A DNA stretch of 64,000 nt from Shinisaurus crocodilurus (GCA_021292165.1 CM037880.1:138634564-138698563); one strand, 5' to 3'. Counted from the stretch's first letter, positions 21,716 to 32,870 are shown. Notes: generated by a model from the letters alone, not told the origin. Numbers and translations: made by a program.

Positions 21716-23387
21716 GGGCAGTATCCTAGCCCAGCGGTTCCCAACCTTTTTGGCACCAGGGACCGGTTTCGTGGAAGACCATTTTTCCACGGACCGGGGG
21801 GGGGGGGATGGTCTCGGGATGATTCAAGCGCATTACATTTATTGTGCACTTTATTTCTATTATTGTGTAATATATAATGAAATAATTATGCAACTCACCA
21901 TAATGCATCATCAGTGGGAGCCCTGAGCTTGTTTTCCTGCAACTAAAGTGTTTGCTCTATACACACATGTAAATCCTTCAAACCCTCTTTTTCTTATGAG
22001 ACACTTGTTGTTACACTAAAAATAATGCTAAATCTAATCAGAGCTGTCCTACCCAAAAGTACACTGCCAACATGTAAATTTCATAAAATGTTAAAATAGT
22101 TATGTAATTGTAACCTAATTTATAAAAATCATACACCTTACAACTTAAAAATCATTCCACTAAAACTTTAAAATTGCATACAGGTAAGCAAGAGATCTTA
22201 AAACGCTTTTATCCTATTTACTGGATTATAGATCACCAAAAATTATACATAGGGTCATTCCGTGTAAAATCAACCAATGAATTTACCTAACCGTCACCAA
22301 TTTTGAAAATACTTGGTGAACTTGTTGGGTCTGCTAAGAAAATAAGCTGCTCCAAAAATTAGACTTCTGGGACAAAAACTTTTGGAGATATGGCAATCAA
22401 AAATATGAAGAAAAACGTTAATTTTTGTGTGTCGGACAACATTAAAATTATAGTAATTCCAGTTCTACAGAACCTAGAAAGTTAATCATGGTGTTGATGG
22501 AAAGCCTTTGAAATGCTCTTTCATTTGATATGTAACATACCGGTAAGTGGTTTTTTGGAATAAATATATATTCAAGGTCAAATAGTAAAATATGACCTTG
22601 AATTCTGCAAAAACTAAAAAAAATTTCTCCATGATTTTTGTTTTAGTATTTCATCTGACAGTGCTTAATACATGTACCAATTTTCAAAATGGGGTTCTTA
22701 ACAGAAAACGAGTTACATCTTTTGGGGCGCTCTGTGTATGCGTCATAGTTCATATGAATTGCTACCTCACTGTACATATCTTAAGAAAATATGCATTATC
22801 ACTTAGGTTTTGAATAAAACATTGTGCACAAGTACAAGCTACCCTGTCATAATTATGCAGCTCTGAATTAGGTATTCTTCTTCGCAATAGCATACTTCTG
22901 ACATTTTGTGTAGAATAATGATACTTCCTCTGGGTAGTCATTCTGGTATTAAATCAAATAATATTTCCAACTGAAAGCAAATTGCTTAAGATTTGGTGAA
23001 CTTATTCTGCTTATTAAAAAATAAGTTGCAGGGCCTATTGTTTTCAGAAGAATGAGGTTTAAAATATGTACTTTAAAAAAGGTACTCACCAGTATGCTTG
23101 GGGAAAACATGTTCATTTTATTTTTTTTCAAATAAATATAAAGAAGTTTGACCTTGAATAATGACAAAAAAAAACCTCCTTTTGTTTTAAATAACGTTTA
23201 ACATCCCTGGAAACATGTACTTGATTTCAAAATGGGACTCTTACTAGCATAGTTATTTTGATTTACTTAGATGTGGGCTTGAAAAACCATTATTGTGCAT
23301 AGATGAGATTTTCCATTTTACTTTTATATATGCTGATCAGATTTTATGCAGTTCAAATATTACTTGCTAACATTTTGTTAACAAGTC

Positions 23388-23714
23388 CTAAATTAAGGAG
23401 CTTTTCATAACAGTAGTTTCTAGTCTTGAAGTTGCTGCTTGACACTCTTTGTCTGTTAGTGTATAGAAGTGCCCTGTTGGGCAACAAGGATCAGCTTTTG
23501 TCAAAACATCTGAAGATGGTATCCATAGGACATCTTGTTTATCTGGATACATAAATGATTTTGCTGGTCCAGCTGGATAAAGAAAGCTCACTAACACTTC
23601 TGCTCTCTGATCATCTGTTTGTAAAACACAACCTAACCACCATTGAGAGATATAAACGCATGCAACAAATCCTCGTATTTCTTGCAATTCCAGTTTTCCT
23701 TCTTTAATAGTCAC
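23388..23714 (-). pseudogene. C-terminal piece of the nested transposase
   Basis: Open frame with GFVACVYISQWWLGCVLQTD, then FLYPAGPAKSFMYPDKQDVL and WIPSSDVL. The pattern FVACVY..QWW.G...D and VLW.P is a domain I recall at the C-terminus of the same transposase family in fish, insects and Hydra. It is separated from the upstream piece (23820-24320) by about 100 bp with stops and frame changes, so the gene is broken. The open frame has no ATG at its start. Confidence 0.6.
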
Positions 23715-23819
23715 TGTCTCTTTTCTGGATTCGCATTGAAATGAATATCTTTTAGTAGCAAGTTACAACAGTGTGTTTTGTTAATGGAATTACAGCGTGA
23801 ATTTTCTATGTCCCAGGAA

Positions 23820-24320
23820 TCATCTTGAATTCTCGAAGCGACATTTCAGAAGCTTTTCTTCCAGTTCATAATCTTTACTTGTGGTGTATTGAAATGCAAC
23901 CTTTGTGATGTTCTCCTTTGCCCAATCAAAGAGCTGACGAGGGGTCATGATTTGTTTTTCATACAGATGCTGCAAACTTGCTCGAGCAGCTAACCTTTTC
24001 ACAGTGCCACACAAACCATCACAAGGCCCCTTGCCATGCGATGTGGCAAAGAAGTGCCATTCTGCATCGATACTGAAATCTGACTTATGCTTACTTAAGT
24101 TGTTGAAGTTTTTACCATTTTTATACTGTGCTGCTGCACCATCAGGGAAATAATAGATCTTAGTTATGCTACCTGTAGAAATGGTGCGCAGGAATTCAAC
24201 AATTTGAAAAGTCATGAACACATTGCAGCAGAAGTGGGGACAGGCACTAGTCACGGTTTCAGGCCTGCCTTTTTCTTTCTTATCAGAATCTGTGAATAAA
24301 GCTTGATTTAATGTAGACAT
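23820..24320 (-). pseudogene. Catalytic-like piece of the nested transposase
   Basis: 166 codons from an ATG, ending in a stop after CRFENSR. Key motifs are IYYFPDGAAAQYKNGKNFNN (Asp in an RNase H-like strand), AEWHFFATSHGKGPCDGLCG (second acidic region) and TVKRLAARASLQHLYEKQIM. These motifs characterise a widespread uncharacterised transposase family of animals, from memory. The N-terminal third seems absent: nothing similar was seen at 24321-24982, where internal deletion is likely. It cannot be an active transposase as it stands. Confidence 0.6.
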
Positions 24321-26239
24321 CCAAAGAGATATATCTCTGTGAAGGTTTGAGGCCTACCCATGCCTGGTTTGGTTTCAGCCTGAAGGTCCCGGAAGCTCCT
24401 GAAGGGAGGGGGCGGGCTTAAATTTAATTTCCCTCCCAAAAATTCTGTTTTAAGTGTGTATAAGGAGGTGGAGTTTTGTAGGGAGGTACTGTGCATGTAT
24501 AAGAACATTCACATCTTCTGAACTGTTTGGAACCCTGTTCTGGGAATCGGTATATATACTCAAGGTAAACATGGGTTATCTGAGGAAAAAAATCAGCAAA
24601 AAAAAACAAACATTTGGTTTTTTTGGAATTCAAGGTCAAATTAAAGAAACTATGACCTTGAATATTTTATTTCACATGCATGCTTCATGTTACATAGCAA
24701 ATAAAAGGGTAGTTCGAGAGCTTTCATATGACACCATGATTTACTTTCTAGGTCAATTCCGAAGGAAGTTATGATACTTTTTGTGTAGTCACAAATGCTG
24801 AAAAATTGTGTTTGGGGCATTTTTTGAGCACACTGTACTTTTGAACTGTGAGGTATAATGACCTATAATTTGGTGTATGTTCATTTCTCATGCTGGTCTA
24901 CCAGCATGCCAGTTTGTAAAAAAAATCGCAGATGGTGAGGTAAATTTTTCATTTTTTTGGTTGATTTTACATGGAATGACCCCATAGTTACAATTCATTC
25001 AAAGCCATCAACATGTAAATTTCATAAAATGTTAAAATTATTATACAATTGTAACCTAATTAATAATAATCATACACCTTACAACTTAAAAATCATTTCT
25101 CTATAAACTTTAAAATTGCATATAGGTAAGCAAGTGATCCTATCCCCTTTGTAATGAACATTAGAACGCTGTTATCCTATTTACTGGATTACTAAATTTA
25201 ACAGATCCCCAAGAATTATTATACATAGTTACAATTCATTCAAAGCCATTTATATTGCTTCTCTCTAAACCAAAGACATTTTTGCCAGAAGGTTACTAAT
25301 TGGCATCAAGAGTCCCTTCAAAAAGGAAAGCAGTTTCCCTTCAAAGAGTATGTATCTGAAACCCAATTTAGTAGTCTTAAAATTTTCTGAAACAAAGCCC
25401 CCGACTGTTATAACAACGGAAAAGTCCTAACTCATTATTTTCTAATGTTTTATAAACATATTCCTGACTGATAAGAAAAACCCACAACTCACCGCTTATT
25501 TTCTGTTATTGTTCAAGACAGCTTCATCAGTTTCCTGAGTATGTAGATTGTGTGAGTTAATCACCAATACCCAGGTGATGCTTACAAAGCCATGGGGGGG
25601 GGGGATGATTACTGTGCACTTCCTGGTTCTCCAGCTCTGCTCTTTTTACATAAATAGCATGGTAAAGTACCTTAAAACAGCCCCAATATATTCATGGCTG
25701 TTTTAAGGTACTTTGCCATTGTATTTATGTAAAAAGAGCAGCGCCAAAGCACTGGAGAACCAGGAAGTAACATGAAGGAAATGCTGGCCGGGAGGCAAGC
25801 AGAGGGATGAGCGGCTGTGTGTGTGTGCGTTCGCGCTGGAGCTCCTGGCGTGCGGCCCGGTTCCTAACAGGCCACGGACTGGTCCCGGTCCGCAGACCGG
25901 GGGTTGGGGACTCCTGTCCTAGCCTGCTCGTGTGTCAGTGGGACCCACAACAGTGCAACAGGAAGCTAGCGGTTCTTCCAGAAACAAGCAGAAACAAAGC
26001 AGACGGGGCTCTGCTGACATGTGCTGATCTGGAAACTAGCATTTCTGATCATTTTGGGGCTTGCTTTGGGCAGCGCTAACTCCTCGTTGCACTAGTGGTG
26101 AATCCCACTGGCACAACGCAATAAGCGGAAGTGCAGTGGCAGTATTGGATACTACTCATTATCTGAATGTATAAAAAGAACGATTACATTAACCTTAAGT
26201 GTGTGCCTGTATAAAAAAGAACTATTACATCAAACTTAC

Positions 26240-26432
26240 CAAGCGTCCATGCAAAGTAGTATTTTGGTTTTGAAGCTTGCATGACAACATACAGAAAGCC
26301 AAGTCTTGACAAAAATGAAGTCTTATCAATAAACTGGTTATCAACAATATATGTCACTGGGAAGCTCTTGGTGAGTGTCAGGAACAAAAGCAGAGATACA
26401 AGCGTGATAAAAAGTTTGTGTAGCACAGCTCC
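26240..26432 (-). CDS. MBOAT1: MBOAT1 exon 8
   Basis: Acceptor TACTTTCCAG, then GAVLHKLFITLVSLLLFLTL, TKSFPVTYIVDNQFIDKTSF, LSRLGFLYVVMQASKPKYYF and AWTL plus one base, donor GTAAGTTT. 193 bp. It carries a hydrophobic membrane segment (ITLVSLLLFLTL) and the very conserved QASKPKYYFAWTL segment of MBOAT1/2. Confidence 0.96.
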
Positions 26433-26509
26433 CTGGAAAGTACAAAAAAACATTGCTGCAAATCAGTTCTGAGAGAAAGAAGCCAAAAGACAAAGTGTTT
26501 CCTCTACAT

Positions 26510-26591
26510 CAGTGTTCTCCAACCTTGGGCCCCCAGATGTTTTTGGCCTACAACTCCCAGCATGTAGGGGACCCAAGGTTGGAGAACACTG
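26510..26591. mobile_element. hAT MITE, internally deleted
   Basis: 82 bp, CAGTGTTCTCCAACCTTGG to CCAAGGTTGGAGAACACTG, with an exact 8-bp duplication CTCTACAT. One arm lacks the ATCTGG-side segment present in the 135-bp copies. Confidence 0.9.
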
Positions 26592-26599
26592 CTCTACAT

Positions 26600-28741
26600 A
26601 AAAGGCTCATAAGAAATTAGCCGGTGCGAAAGTATCACTCATTGCCCGCACCTGCAACTTTTCAAAAAGGAGTTGGTGGCACAATGATGGGGTGGTTCAG
26701 ACCCAATGCCAAACCACAGTTTTGTCTTACGTGAGTAAGCAAGCCTCTGATCACACACTCTCTCCCCTCCCCACTCCCTCATGTGTCAGCAATTCCTTGC
26801 CTCCAAACTTGGTTTGAGGAAAAACATGGTTGGCCATTTTGGCCAAACTGACAAATGAAGCAGGGCATTTCCCCAGCAAATCAGGATCCGTGCTGAAACA
26901 TATCCCTCCTCTATCCCCTCTGCCTGCAACATGGGGGAAGTGTACTGACTCTTAAATACTTATGGAGTAAATAAGCAGTTTGCAGCAGGGGGTGGGGGGA
27001 GAACATTGCCCACAGAACCCTAAACCCAGGTAAGCTCCCAGCATTCACCAGTGGGGAACATATCCACACAGCACTCCTGCACAGAATGCCATTCCAGTCC
27101 GTGGCACTGCTGGTGATCCACCCATGATTCATTCTTTCTTGCAGGATCAGAGCTACGCCGGCTTAGTGAGCGTAACAGACAGCAGCTCGGCCTGGTGCCC
27201 TGCAGATGGTTTGGACTGCAAGTCTCAGCATGCGTAACCATTGGCCATGCTGGCTGGGGTTAATGGGAGTTGAAGTCCAAAACATGTGGAGGGCACCAGG
27301 TGGGGGAAGGCTGCAGTAACAGGAGACAAAGTTCTAGCAAACATTCCTCATAGGATGGGGAGGTCAATATTGCCTCACTGATATTACCTTCGCAGACAAG
27401 TGCACCCCCAAGCAACCTGGCGAAGAAGGCATTGCAAATGCGCAAATGGCTGCTTCCTTGCCAAGCTACTGGGAACTATCGACGATGGCTGCTGCGCCAC
27501 TGCATTGTATTTCAGATTACTGCTTTGAGACAGCCATTCTCTGTGTGCTCTGTTTAAGATTACTGTGCGAAATACGCGTAATCTTATTATGCACAGCAAC
27601 CTGCCCATACAAATACTGGCAGCCGAAGAGCCGTTCTGCATTCATTTCAGACTCTAACAACAAAAACAGAGGGAACCCCAAAGTCCTCCTCCATTAACTT
27701 TATGCAAGACAGAAAGAGCAGTTACTCGCACCCATTTTTCTGTTGGTGAATATATCAAGTGGCATCTGACTAAGGTTTATAAAAGGGCCACATTGGCCAG
27801 ACATGAAAGAATAAAACTGTTATGAATCCTGTTCTATATTCTACCTAGCCACATCCAAAATGGGTCTGAGAATCTTGAAGTGGCTCTCAGCACCCCCAAC
27901 AATGACCCTCTGTGCCTTCCCCAGGGAGCTTGCCTGGCAGCAGGGCTTCCCCAACTAGAGTTGGGTGGCTGCCATTTTAAATTTCCCACAATGCTCTAGA
28001 CCACCCAATATAGCATCCCTCTGGGGCATTCTGGGAGATTTAGATGGTTGTGATTGGGCCTGCAAAGGAATCTGTTGCAGGTTAAATGGCCAGTAAAAAG
28101 AGCGAGGCTGCCTGCGGGGGGGCACCTATGGGATGCTGAGACACCGGGTCACTACCCAAGGGAGAATTTAAAGAATGTACTGTAGAGACAACTGATATGG
28201 AGGAACCAAGGGCTGTATTAATATAAAAATATTACTGAAAAAAGGGAAGGAAGGTTGGGAGAGGGCAGAGCTAGGGCTCCTCGTTGAGAAAGAGGGGTAC
28301 AAGCTTGGCTAATGTAATGGCCTGCGTCAAGGAAATGGGTGTCCCTTGCGAGTGGGGTGAGGCAACCATCCCTCTCTGGCCACCATCAGGCCTGCACCAT
28401 TTCCAGATATACAAGGCTTGAACTTCCCGCTTGAGCATTCCTTGCTTCCAGAACTTTGCTTCGCTACAAACAACTCTTGGCTCTTGGGATGCATTTAGAT
28501 GCTAGAGGGGAGGAGTTAACTGAAGAGTAGATTAGAACAGCAAACTTAGGCCATGTTAGAAAGGGGGAAGCAAGACACAAAAGGACAGAGAGAGGAAGAC
28601 TCCATTTGAATTGTGGGGCCAGGTAGCTTTTGCCATTCCCACTGTCTGATTGCCCCCAAATCTGATTGCCTAGAGACCCAAAGCAGTGTGGTGCTTCTAT
28701 TCAGTCCCTGTTAGTCTGTGAAAGTGATAGGTTTAGAGCAG
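26600..28741. other. Intron 7, one degraded foldback MITE
   Basis: At about 27185-27312 a diverged member of the GATGTTTTGGACTACA foldback family is visible (GCAGATGGTTTGGACTGCAA against GAAGTCCAAAACATGTGGAG). The rest shows no recognisable element or exon. Confidence 0.5.
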
Positions 28742-29171
28742 GGGTGTTGAACCTCTTTCAGCCCAAGGGCCAAATTCAATTTTGGAGAAGCTCTTGGGGG
28801 CCATATTGCAGTGGTGGGCAGGGCTGAAGAAAAAAGGGTGGCACCAAAATTCCAAAAATACCAACACATTTTAGCTTAAAGCTCTTACTGCCAGTAACTA
28901 AGAGAGTAACCAAACCCTCCTTTGGTTCATGATCTTTTCGCAGGCACTGCCCAGACACAGTTCTCCGTAGAAGTGGGGCAGGGGTGGGGAGGTAAGGATT
29001 TCCAGGAAGCCAACTTCGCACTCCGTGTGTGCCTTATTTACAATGCAGATGTATAAGATGTACAGACTTCACAGGGAAAGTTACCAAGGAAGACTCTGGG
29101 TCAGTAAGGCACCATGGCTGATACACAAATGGAGCTCCTACACCCACCGGGGCTTCCCCATTCATTTCAAC
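28742..29171 (+). repeat. Older interspersed repeat (most complete copy)
   Basis: Begins GTGTTGAACCTCTTTCAGCC. The same sequence, split by two insertions, makes up 11137-15903, and its start recurs at about 32583-32680. It leads directly into a tRNA-type SINE. No protein remains. Family unknown to me. Confidence 0.75.
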
Positions 29172-29400
29172 AGAGCCAGGGTGGCGTAGTGCTGAACTGG
29201 GACTCGGGAGATCTGACTTCTAGTCCCCACTCATCCATGAAGCTCACTGGGTCATTTTGAGCCAGTCACTGACTCTCAGCCTAACCTACCTCACAGGGTT
29301 GTTGTGAGGATAAAAATGGAGAGGAGGACCGTGTGAGCCACTTTGGGTTCCTTGGAAGACAAAAAAAACCTGGGATATAAATGTAATACTAAATAAACTA
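29172..29400 (+). repeat. tRNA-derived SINE with MIR-like body (copy 3)
   Basis: The same body and tail as copies 1 and 2 (ACTCTCAGCCTAACCTACCT, CACAGGGTTGTTGTGAGGAT, GGATATAAATGTAATA). A deletion has shortened the A-box region (GGCGTAGTGCTGAACTGG). Confidence 0.8.
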
Positions 29401-29411
29401 AGTAACTAAGC

Positions 29412-29546
29412 CAGTGTTCTCCAACTTTGGGTCCCCAGATGTTTTTGGCCTACAACTCCCAGCATGCCCCAGCCAGCATAGCTGGCTGGGGCATGCTGGG
29501 AGTTGTAAGACAAAAACATCTGGGGACCCAAGGTTGGAGAACACTG
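29412..29546. mobile_element. Palindromic hAT MITE, 135 bp
   Basis: Almost the whole element is one inverted repeat, CAGTGTTCTCCAACxTTGGG at one end and CCCAAGGTTGGAGAACACTG at the other. The exact 8-bp target duplication is AACTAAGC (29404-29411, 29547-29554). Confidence 0.95.
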
Positions 29547-29875
29547 AACTAAGCCTTAGCAGAGGCATGTCAACCTTTTAGAATGGGAAAAATATGTGTG
29601 GAAACCACCAAACAGTTGGTGGTTGGGGGAAAGTGGGCAGGGCCAACTGGGGAACCCTGGCGGACCAGACTGAGACCTCAATGGGACAGAATAGGCTCAC
29701 GGGCCTGAGCTTCAAGACCCCTAGCTTAGAGGGTTAAGAAGAGGGAGAAGCCATGGGGGAGAACATTATTAAAATACTGAAAGCTGCCCTGAAACCTACA
29801 AGATAAGAGTGGGGTATAAATTTAAGTACGTTATCTGAATTTATGTCCCTCCCTATTCTGCATGTATATAAAATA

Positions 29876-30162
29876 TAAACAGTGAAGGCTACCAACTTAG
29901 ATGGCTTTAAACGTAGATTACATAAATTAATGGTGGATAAGGCTATCAATGGGTACTAATCATAATGGAAATATACATTACCACCAGTATCAGAGTCAAT
30001 ATGCCTCTAAATACCAGTCGCTGGGGAACACGAGCGGGAGGATGCTATTGTTTTCATGTCCCGCTTGTGGGTTTCCCAGAGGCATCTGGTTGGCCACTGT
30101 GGGAATAGAATGCTGGACGACATAGCCCTTTGGTCTGATCCAGCATGGGTGTTCTTATTAGT
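29876..30162 (+). repeat. CR1-type LINE 3' untranslated fragment
   Basis: GGATAAGGCTATCAATGGGT, CAGTCGCTGGGGAACACGAG, TGGTTGGCCACTGTGGGAAT and TGGTCTGATCCAGCATGGGT are the landmarks of a common squamate CR1 3' region, as I recall it. Relatives lie at about 32685-32855 (plus) and 48928-49500 (minus). Confidence 0.65.
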
Positions 30163-30237
30163 ATTAATGTTGATACTGTTTTATGACAAAAATGATTGCA
30201 ACATTTGAAAATAAATACATGGCATTTTACAACTTAC

Positions 30238-30421
30238 CATTGGAGAAGGATCAGGAAGTCTGTCATGACCCCTTTGTTTCCAGTTGACTTCTAATAACTT
30301 CATCCGCACGTGTCTCCCTTCAATGAAGGCTACATAGTCCTTGTAATTGCTGCATGGGCCTGCTATGATGCTCATGAAGTTGAGCTGATAGCTCAAATAC
30401 TCCAGTAAGGAGGGTCTTGTC
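30238..30421 (-). CDS. MBOAT1: MBOAT1 exon 7
   Basis: Acceptor TAATAG, one base completing a lysine codon, then TRPSLLEYLSYQLNFMSIIA, GPCSNYKDYVAFIEGRHVRM, KLLEVNWKQRGHDRLPDPSP and M, donor GTAAGTT. 184 bp. The FMSIIAGPCSNYKDY and IEGRH segments are diagnostic of MBOAT1/2. Confidence 0.96.
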
Positions 30422-30654
30422 CTATTAAAACAGCCACACCTTTATGAAAAAACTTTGTTTTAAAAGGAGAAAAATACGTTTAAGCAGCACTGGGGAATTT
30501 ACACACACAGGCCATTTTCCCACTCTAAATCCTCTCTGCAAGCTGCTATTGGCCCTTGTAGGAAAACACGCATGTATCCATGTTTTCCCCAGAAGGACAG
30601 ATAGCAGCATTGGGCAGGGGAGATGAAGATTTGGATTGGGGAGACAGCATAGCA

Positions 30655-31363
30655 CAGGGGTCCCCAACATGGTGCCTCTGATGGTGCCCACACAGCTCCC
30701 CTCACTCCCTACCTCAGTGTTCTCCAACCTTGGGTCCCCAGATGTTTTTGGCCTACAACTCCCAGCATACCCCAGCCAGCGTAGCTGGCTGGGGCATGCT
30801 GGGAGTTGTAGGCCAAAAACATCTGGGGACCCAAGGTTGGAGAACACTGCCCTACCTCCTTCAAAAAAACACACATTTTAATAAGAATTGAACAATGTTA
30901 GGGTGTCAGGTTCTCCTTCCTGTTCCTGAACCTGCTGCTGATCAGCTGATCAGCAGGCAGGAAGAGAAAGCAAAGCAAAGGAGTAGAGGGGAGAGAAAGA
31001 ACGAGGCTACAGTACAAACTAGGAGCGGGGAGAAACAGGGAGGTAAAGGGGTGGGGAGGAGAGAAAGAGCGAGGCTAGAGGCTGGAAGTGGGGGGGGAGA
31101 GAAAGAGCACGCACAAAAGGGTAAGGTCTGTGTAGACAGAAGAAGATTGGGCGGGCTAGGAAGCAACTCTTTCCGTTTCTCCCTGCACACATCTAGCCTC
31201 ACTATTTCTCTCCCCCTGCCCACCTTTTGACTAGCCAGGCCCCCATGGCAGCTATTATGTGACTAGCCACATCCTCCATGGGAGCCATTTTTGTAGTGGT
31301 GCCCACAGCAGTTTCTCAAATTCACAAATGTGCCCACAGGTCTAAAATGTTTGGGGACCCCTG
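30655..31363. mobile_element. Non-autonomous hAT element with a MITE inside
   Basis: The ends CAGGGGTCCCCAACAT and TTTGGGGACCCCTG are inverted. The flanks GCATAGCA and GCATAGGG form a near-perfect 8-bp duplication. Related pieces occur at 38325-38630 and 49735-50582. It carries the palindromic MITE 30715-30849 and a purine-rich stretch (30958-31140). No transposase. Confidence 0.75.
30715..30849. mobile_element. Palindromic hAT MITE, 135 bp, nested
   Basis: The same family and length as 29412-29546. Exact target duplication CCCTACCT (30707-30714, 30850-30857). The arms are almost perfectly complementary. Confidence 0.95.
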
Positions 31364-31476
31364 GCATAGGGCAAAGGGTTTTTAAAACTATCCTTCCCCA
31401 GCACTATGATCCTGACCCAAACTGGACCCTCATGTGGCTGCCTTTTAAAAGAAATGTTGGGAGATACAATCACAGT
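31340..31476 (+). repeat. 137-bp block identical to 33107-33243
   Basis: The block spans the right end of the hAT element 30655-31363 and 113 bp of flank. I see no mismatch against the second copy. Confidence 0.9.
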
Positions 31477-32323
31477 GACTTATCTATTCTGACCCCAAGG
31501 TAAAGACAATGACAAAAACACATGCATATACAACACTTCATTTTTGAAAACTTAAGTTAAGTGTCTTGTAGAGTGAAAATCATAAATATTAAATTAGTGG
31601 AGTACTAAGAGCTTCAATATTCATTCTCCTCATAACAGACTGGAAAAGAAGGGATGTTGTACAAACAGCCAATCCCAAATACCATTGCTTGGATGTATGC
31701 CCACTCTGTTAAAGTCAACAGAATGTACAAGAGAGCATGATTAGGATCACAGCCTAAAGCAATTTTCCCTTACCAGTTGTTTCTACCATGTGCACTTCAT
31801 TCTACAAAATTCTATTTCAACAACATTTCACTCCTTGCTAAAGTAAGGACCAAATTCTTAGCCATGACTTTGATTCTTCTGCACTTTTGAAAGCTAGATG
31901 AAGATGTGTGGGTAAGGGACGTGGTGTGTGTGTGTGTGTGTGTGTAAGTGGGAAGTTACAAGAACTTCCAAATTCCCTTTTTGGAATGTTTCAACAGCTG
32001 ATACTTAGTTCACACACTTGCATGTACATCACAGCGTTCATGAAAAAATGCACATACTGAAAGTCAGTCAATGGGAAGCAAGGAGCTCATTAATGCAAAA
32101 CCTATCTTCAAAAAAAGGATATGTCCTCAAAATATAAAACTAACTCCAGTGTTGCAATGTGTATGGATAATTACATGGATTACAGTACCTTAACACGGCA
32201 AAAAATCTAGCTATTGTGTCACAGAACTAAACACCTAAACTACCCCACAAAACTATACTGTATACACAAACAATACAAATTTTTTTCTTAAAGATCAGAT
32301 TAATAGAAGAGTTACTTCCTTAC
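31477..32323. other. Intron 6, nothing recognised
   Basis: A (GT)n tract near 31924-31944; otherwise no element or exon. Confidence 0.4.
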
Positions 32324-32378
32324 TTTATAGCAAGTTGATTCTGTTCAGTAGTGAGTTCTTCAGCTTTTCGACCTATTC
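32324..32378 (-). CDS. MBOAT1: MBOAT1 exon 6
   Basis: 55 bp. Acceptor TTGCTAG, then (G)IGRKAEELTTEQNQLAI plus two bases of a lysine codon, then donor GTAAGG. It was placed by frame and by its likeness to the GRRAEDLSAEQ-like segment of MBOAT1. It is short but fits both phases exactly. Confidence 0.9.
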
Positions 32379-32579
32379 CTAGCAAGAATAAGTACCACAA
32401 GAATCATATCAGACATTGTGGGAAGGAAAACCAACTACAGATAATAATCAAATATGAATATGAGTGATAACAAGTACATTAACAAATGCTGTATATTGTC
32501 CCAAGTTAATCTTGCCCTGCTCCCAATAGCCCACCTCCTTTCATCTTTTTAAAAAGTTACCAACCTAACAAAAATCTAT

Positions 32580-32870
32580 GACAGGAGTGTTGAACCCTCT
32601 TTCAGTCCAAGGGCTGAATTCCATTTCAGAGAAATTCTCAGGGGCCACATTCCAGTGGTGGATGGGGCTGAAGGCAAAGGCAAAAAAGGAGGCAGCATCA
32701 GAGGCAGTATGCCCATGTACATCAGTTGCTGGGGAACATGGGCAGGAGGGTGCTGTTGCACTCGTGTCCTGCTTGTGGTATCCTGTGGGCAGCTGGTTGG
32801 CCACTGTATGAACAAAATGCTGGACTAGATGGGCCCTTGGTCTGATCCAGCAGTTACTGTCAGTAACTAA
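32580..32870 (+). repeat. Older repeat start joined to CR1-type 3' end
   Basis: 32583-32680 matches the start of the repeat at 28742 (GTGTTGAACCCTCTTTCAGT). From about 32685 the sequence follows the CR1 3' landmark series (TGCTGGGGAACATGGGCAGG, GGTTGGCCACTGTATGAACA, GGTCTGATCCAGCAGTTAC). Confidence 0.6.

Larger units (their letters stand above)
22252..24982 (-). mobile_element. 2.73-kb DNA transposon, 4-bp target duplication (Sola-like?)
   Basis: The inverted ends share GGGTCATTCC, one mismatch, then TGTAAAATCAACCAA. The flanks are CATA on both sides (22248-22251, 24983-24986), and the intact sequence TACATAGTTACAATTC survives in the second tandem unit near 25224. The coding remnant is on the minus strand. 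A 4-bp duplication fits Sola-type or Academ-type elements; Sola2-like is my best guess, unverified. The sequence motif TCAAGGTCA occurs five times. Confidence 0.75.
21732..25916. mobile_element. Non-autonomous hAT element (MER1-like ends)
   Basis: The ends CAGCGGTTCCCAACC and GGTTGGGGACTCCTG are inverted copies. The 8-bp target duplication TCCTAGCC is perfect (21724-21731, 25917-25924). The left end (GGCACCAGGGACCGGTTTCG, TGGAAGACCATTTTTCCACG) resembles MER1/Charlie-type hAT ends known in mammals, from memory. Without the inserted 2731-bp element it is about 1.45 kb and has no transposase. Two copies of a roughly 200-bp unit (22066-22251 and about 25011-25248) lie inside it. Confidence 0.85.
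21716..26157. mobile_element. Outer short element of a three-level nest
   Basis: The ends GGGCAGTATCC (21716) and GGATACT (near 26150) match those of the element at 49058-49432. The interior right of the hAT insertion (AACTAGCATTTCTGATCATT) also resembles that copy (AACTAGAGTTTCTGCTCATT). The body is split by the hAT element 21732-25916. The superfamily is not clear. Confidence 0.65.

Noticed and set aside
30425..30881. 149-codon minus and 81-codon plus frames
   Set aside because: Both run through the palindromic hAT MITE 30715-30849, which explains the mirrored peptides on the two strands.
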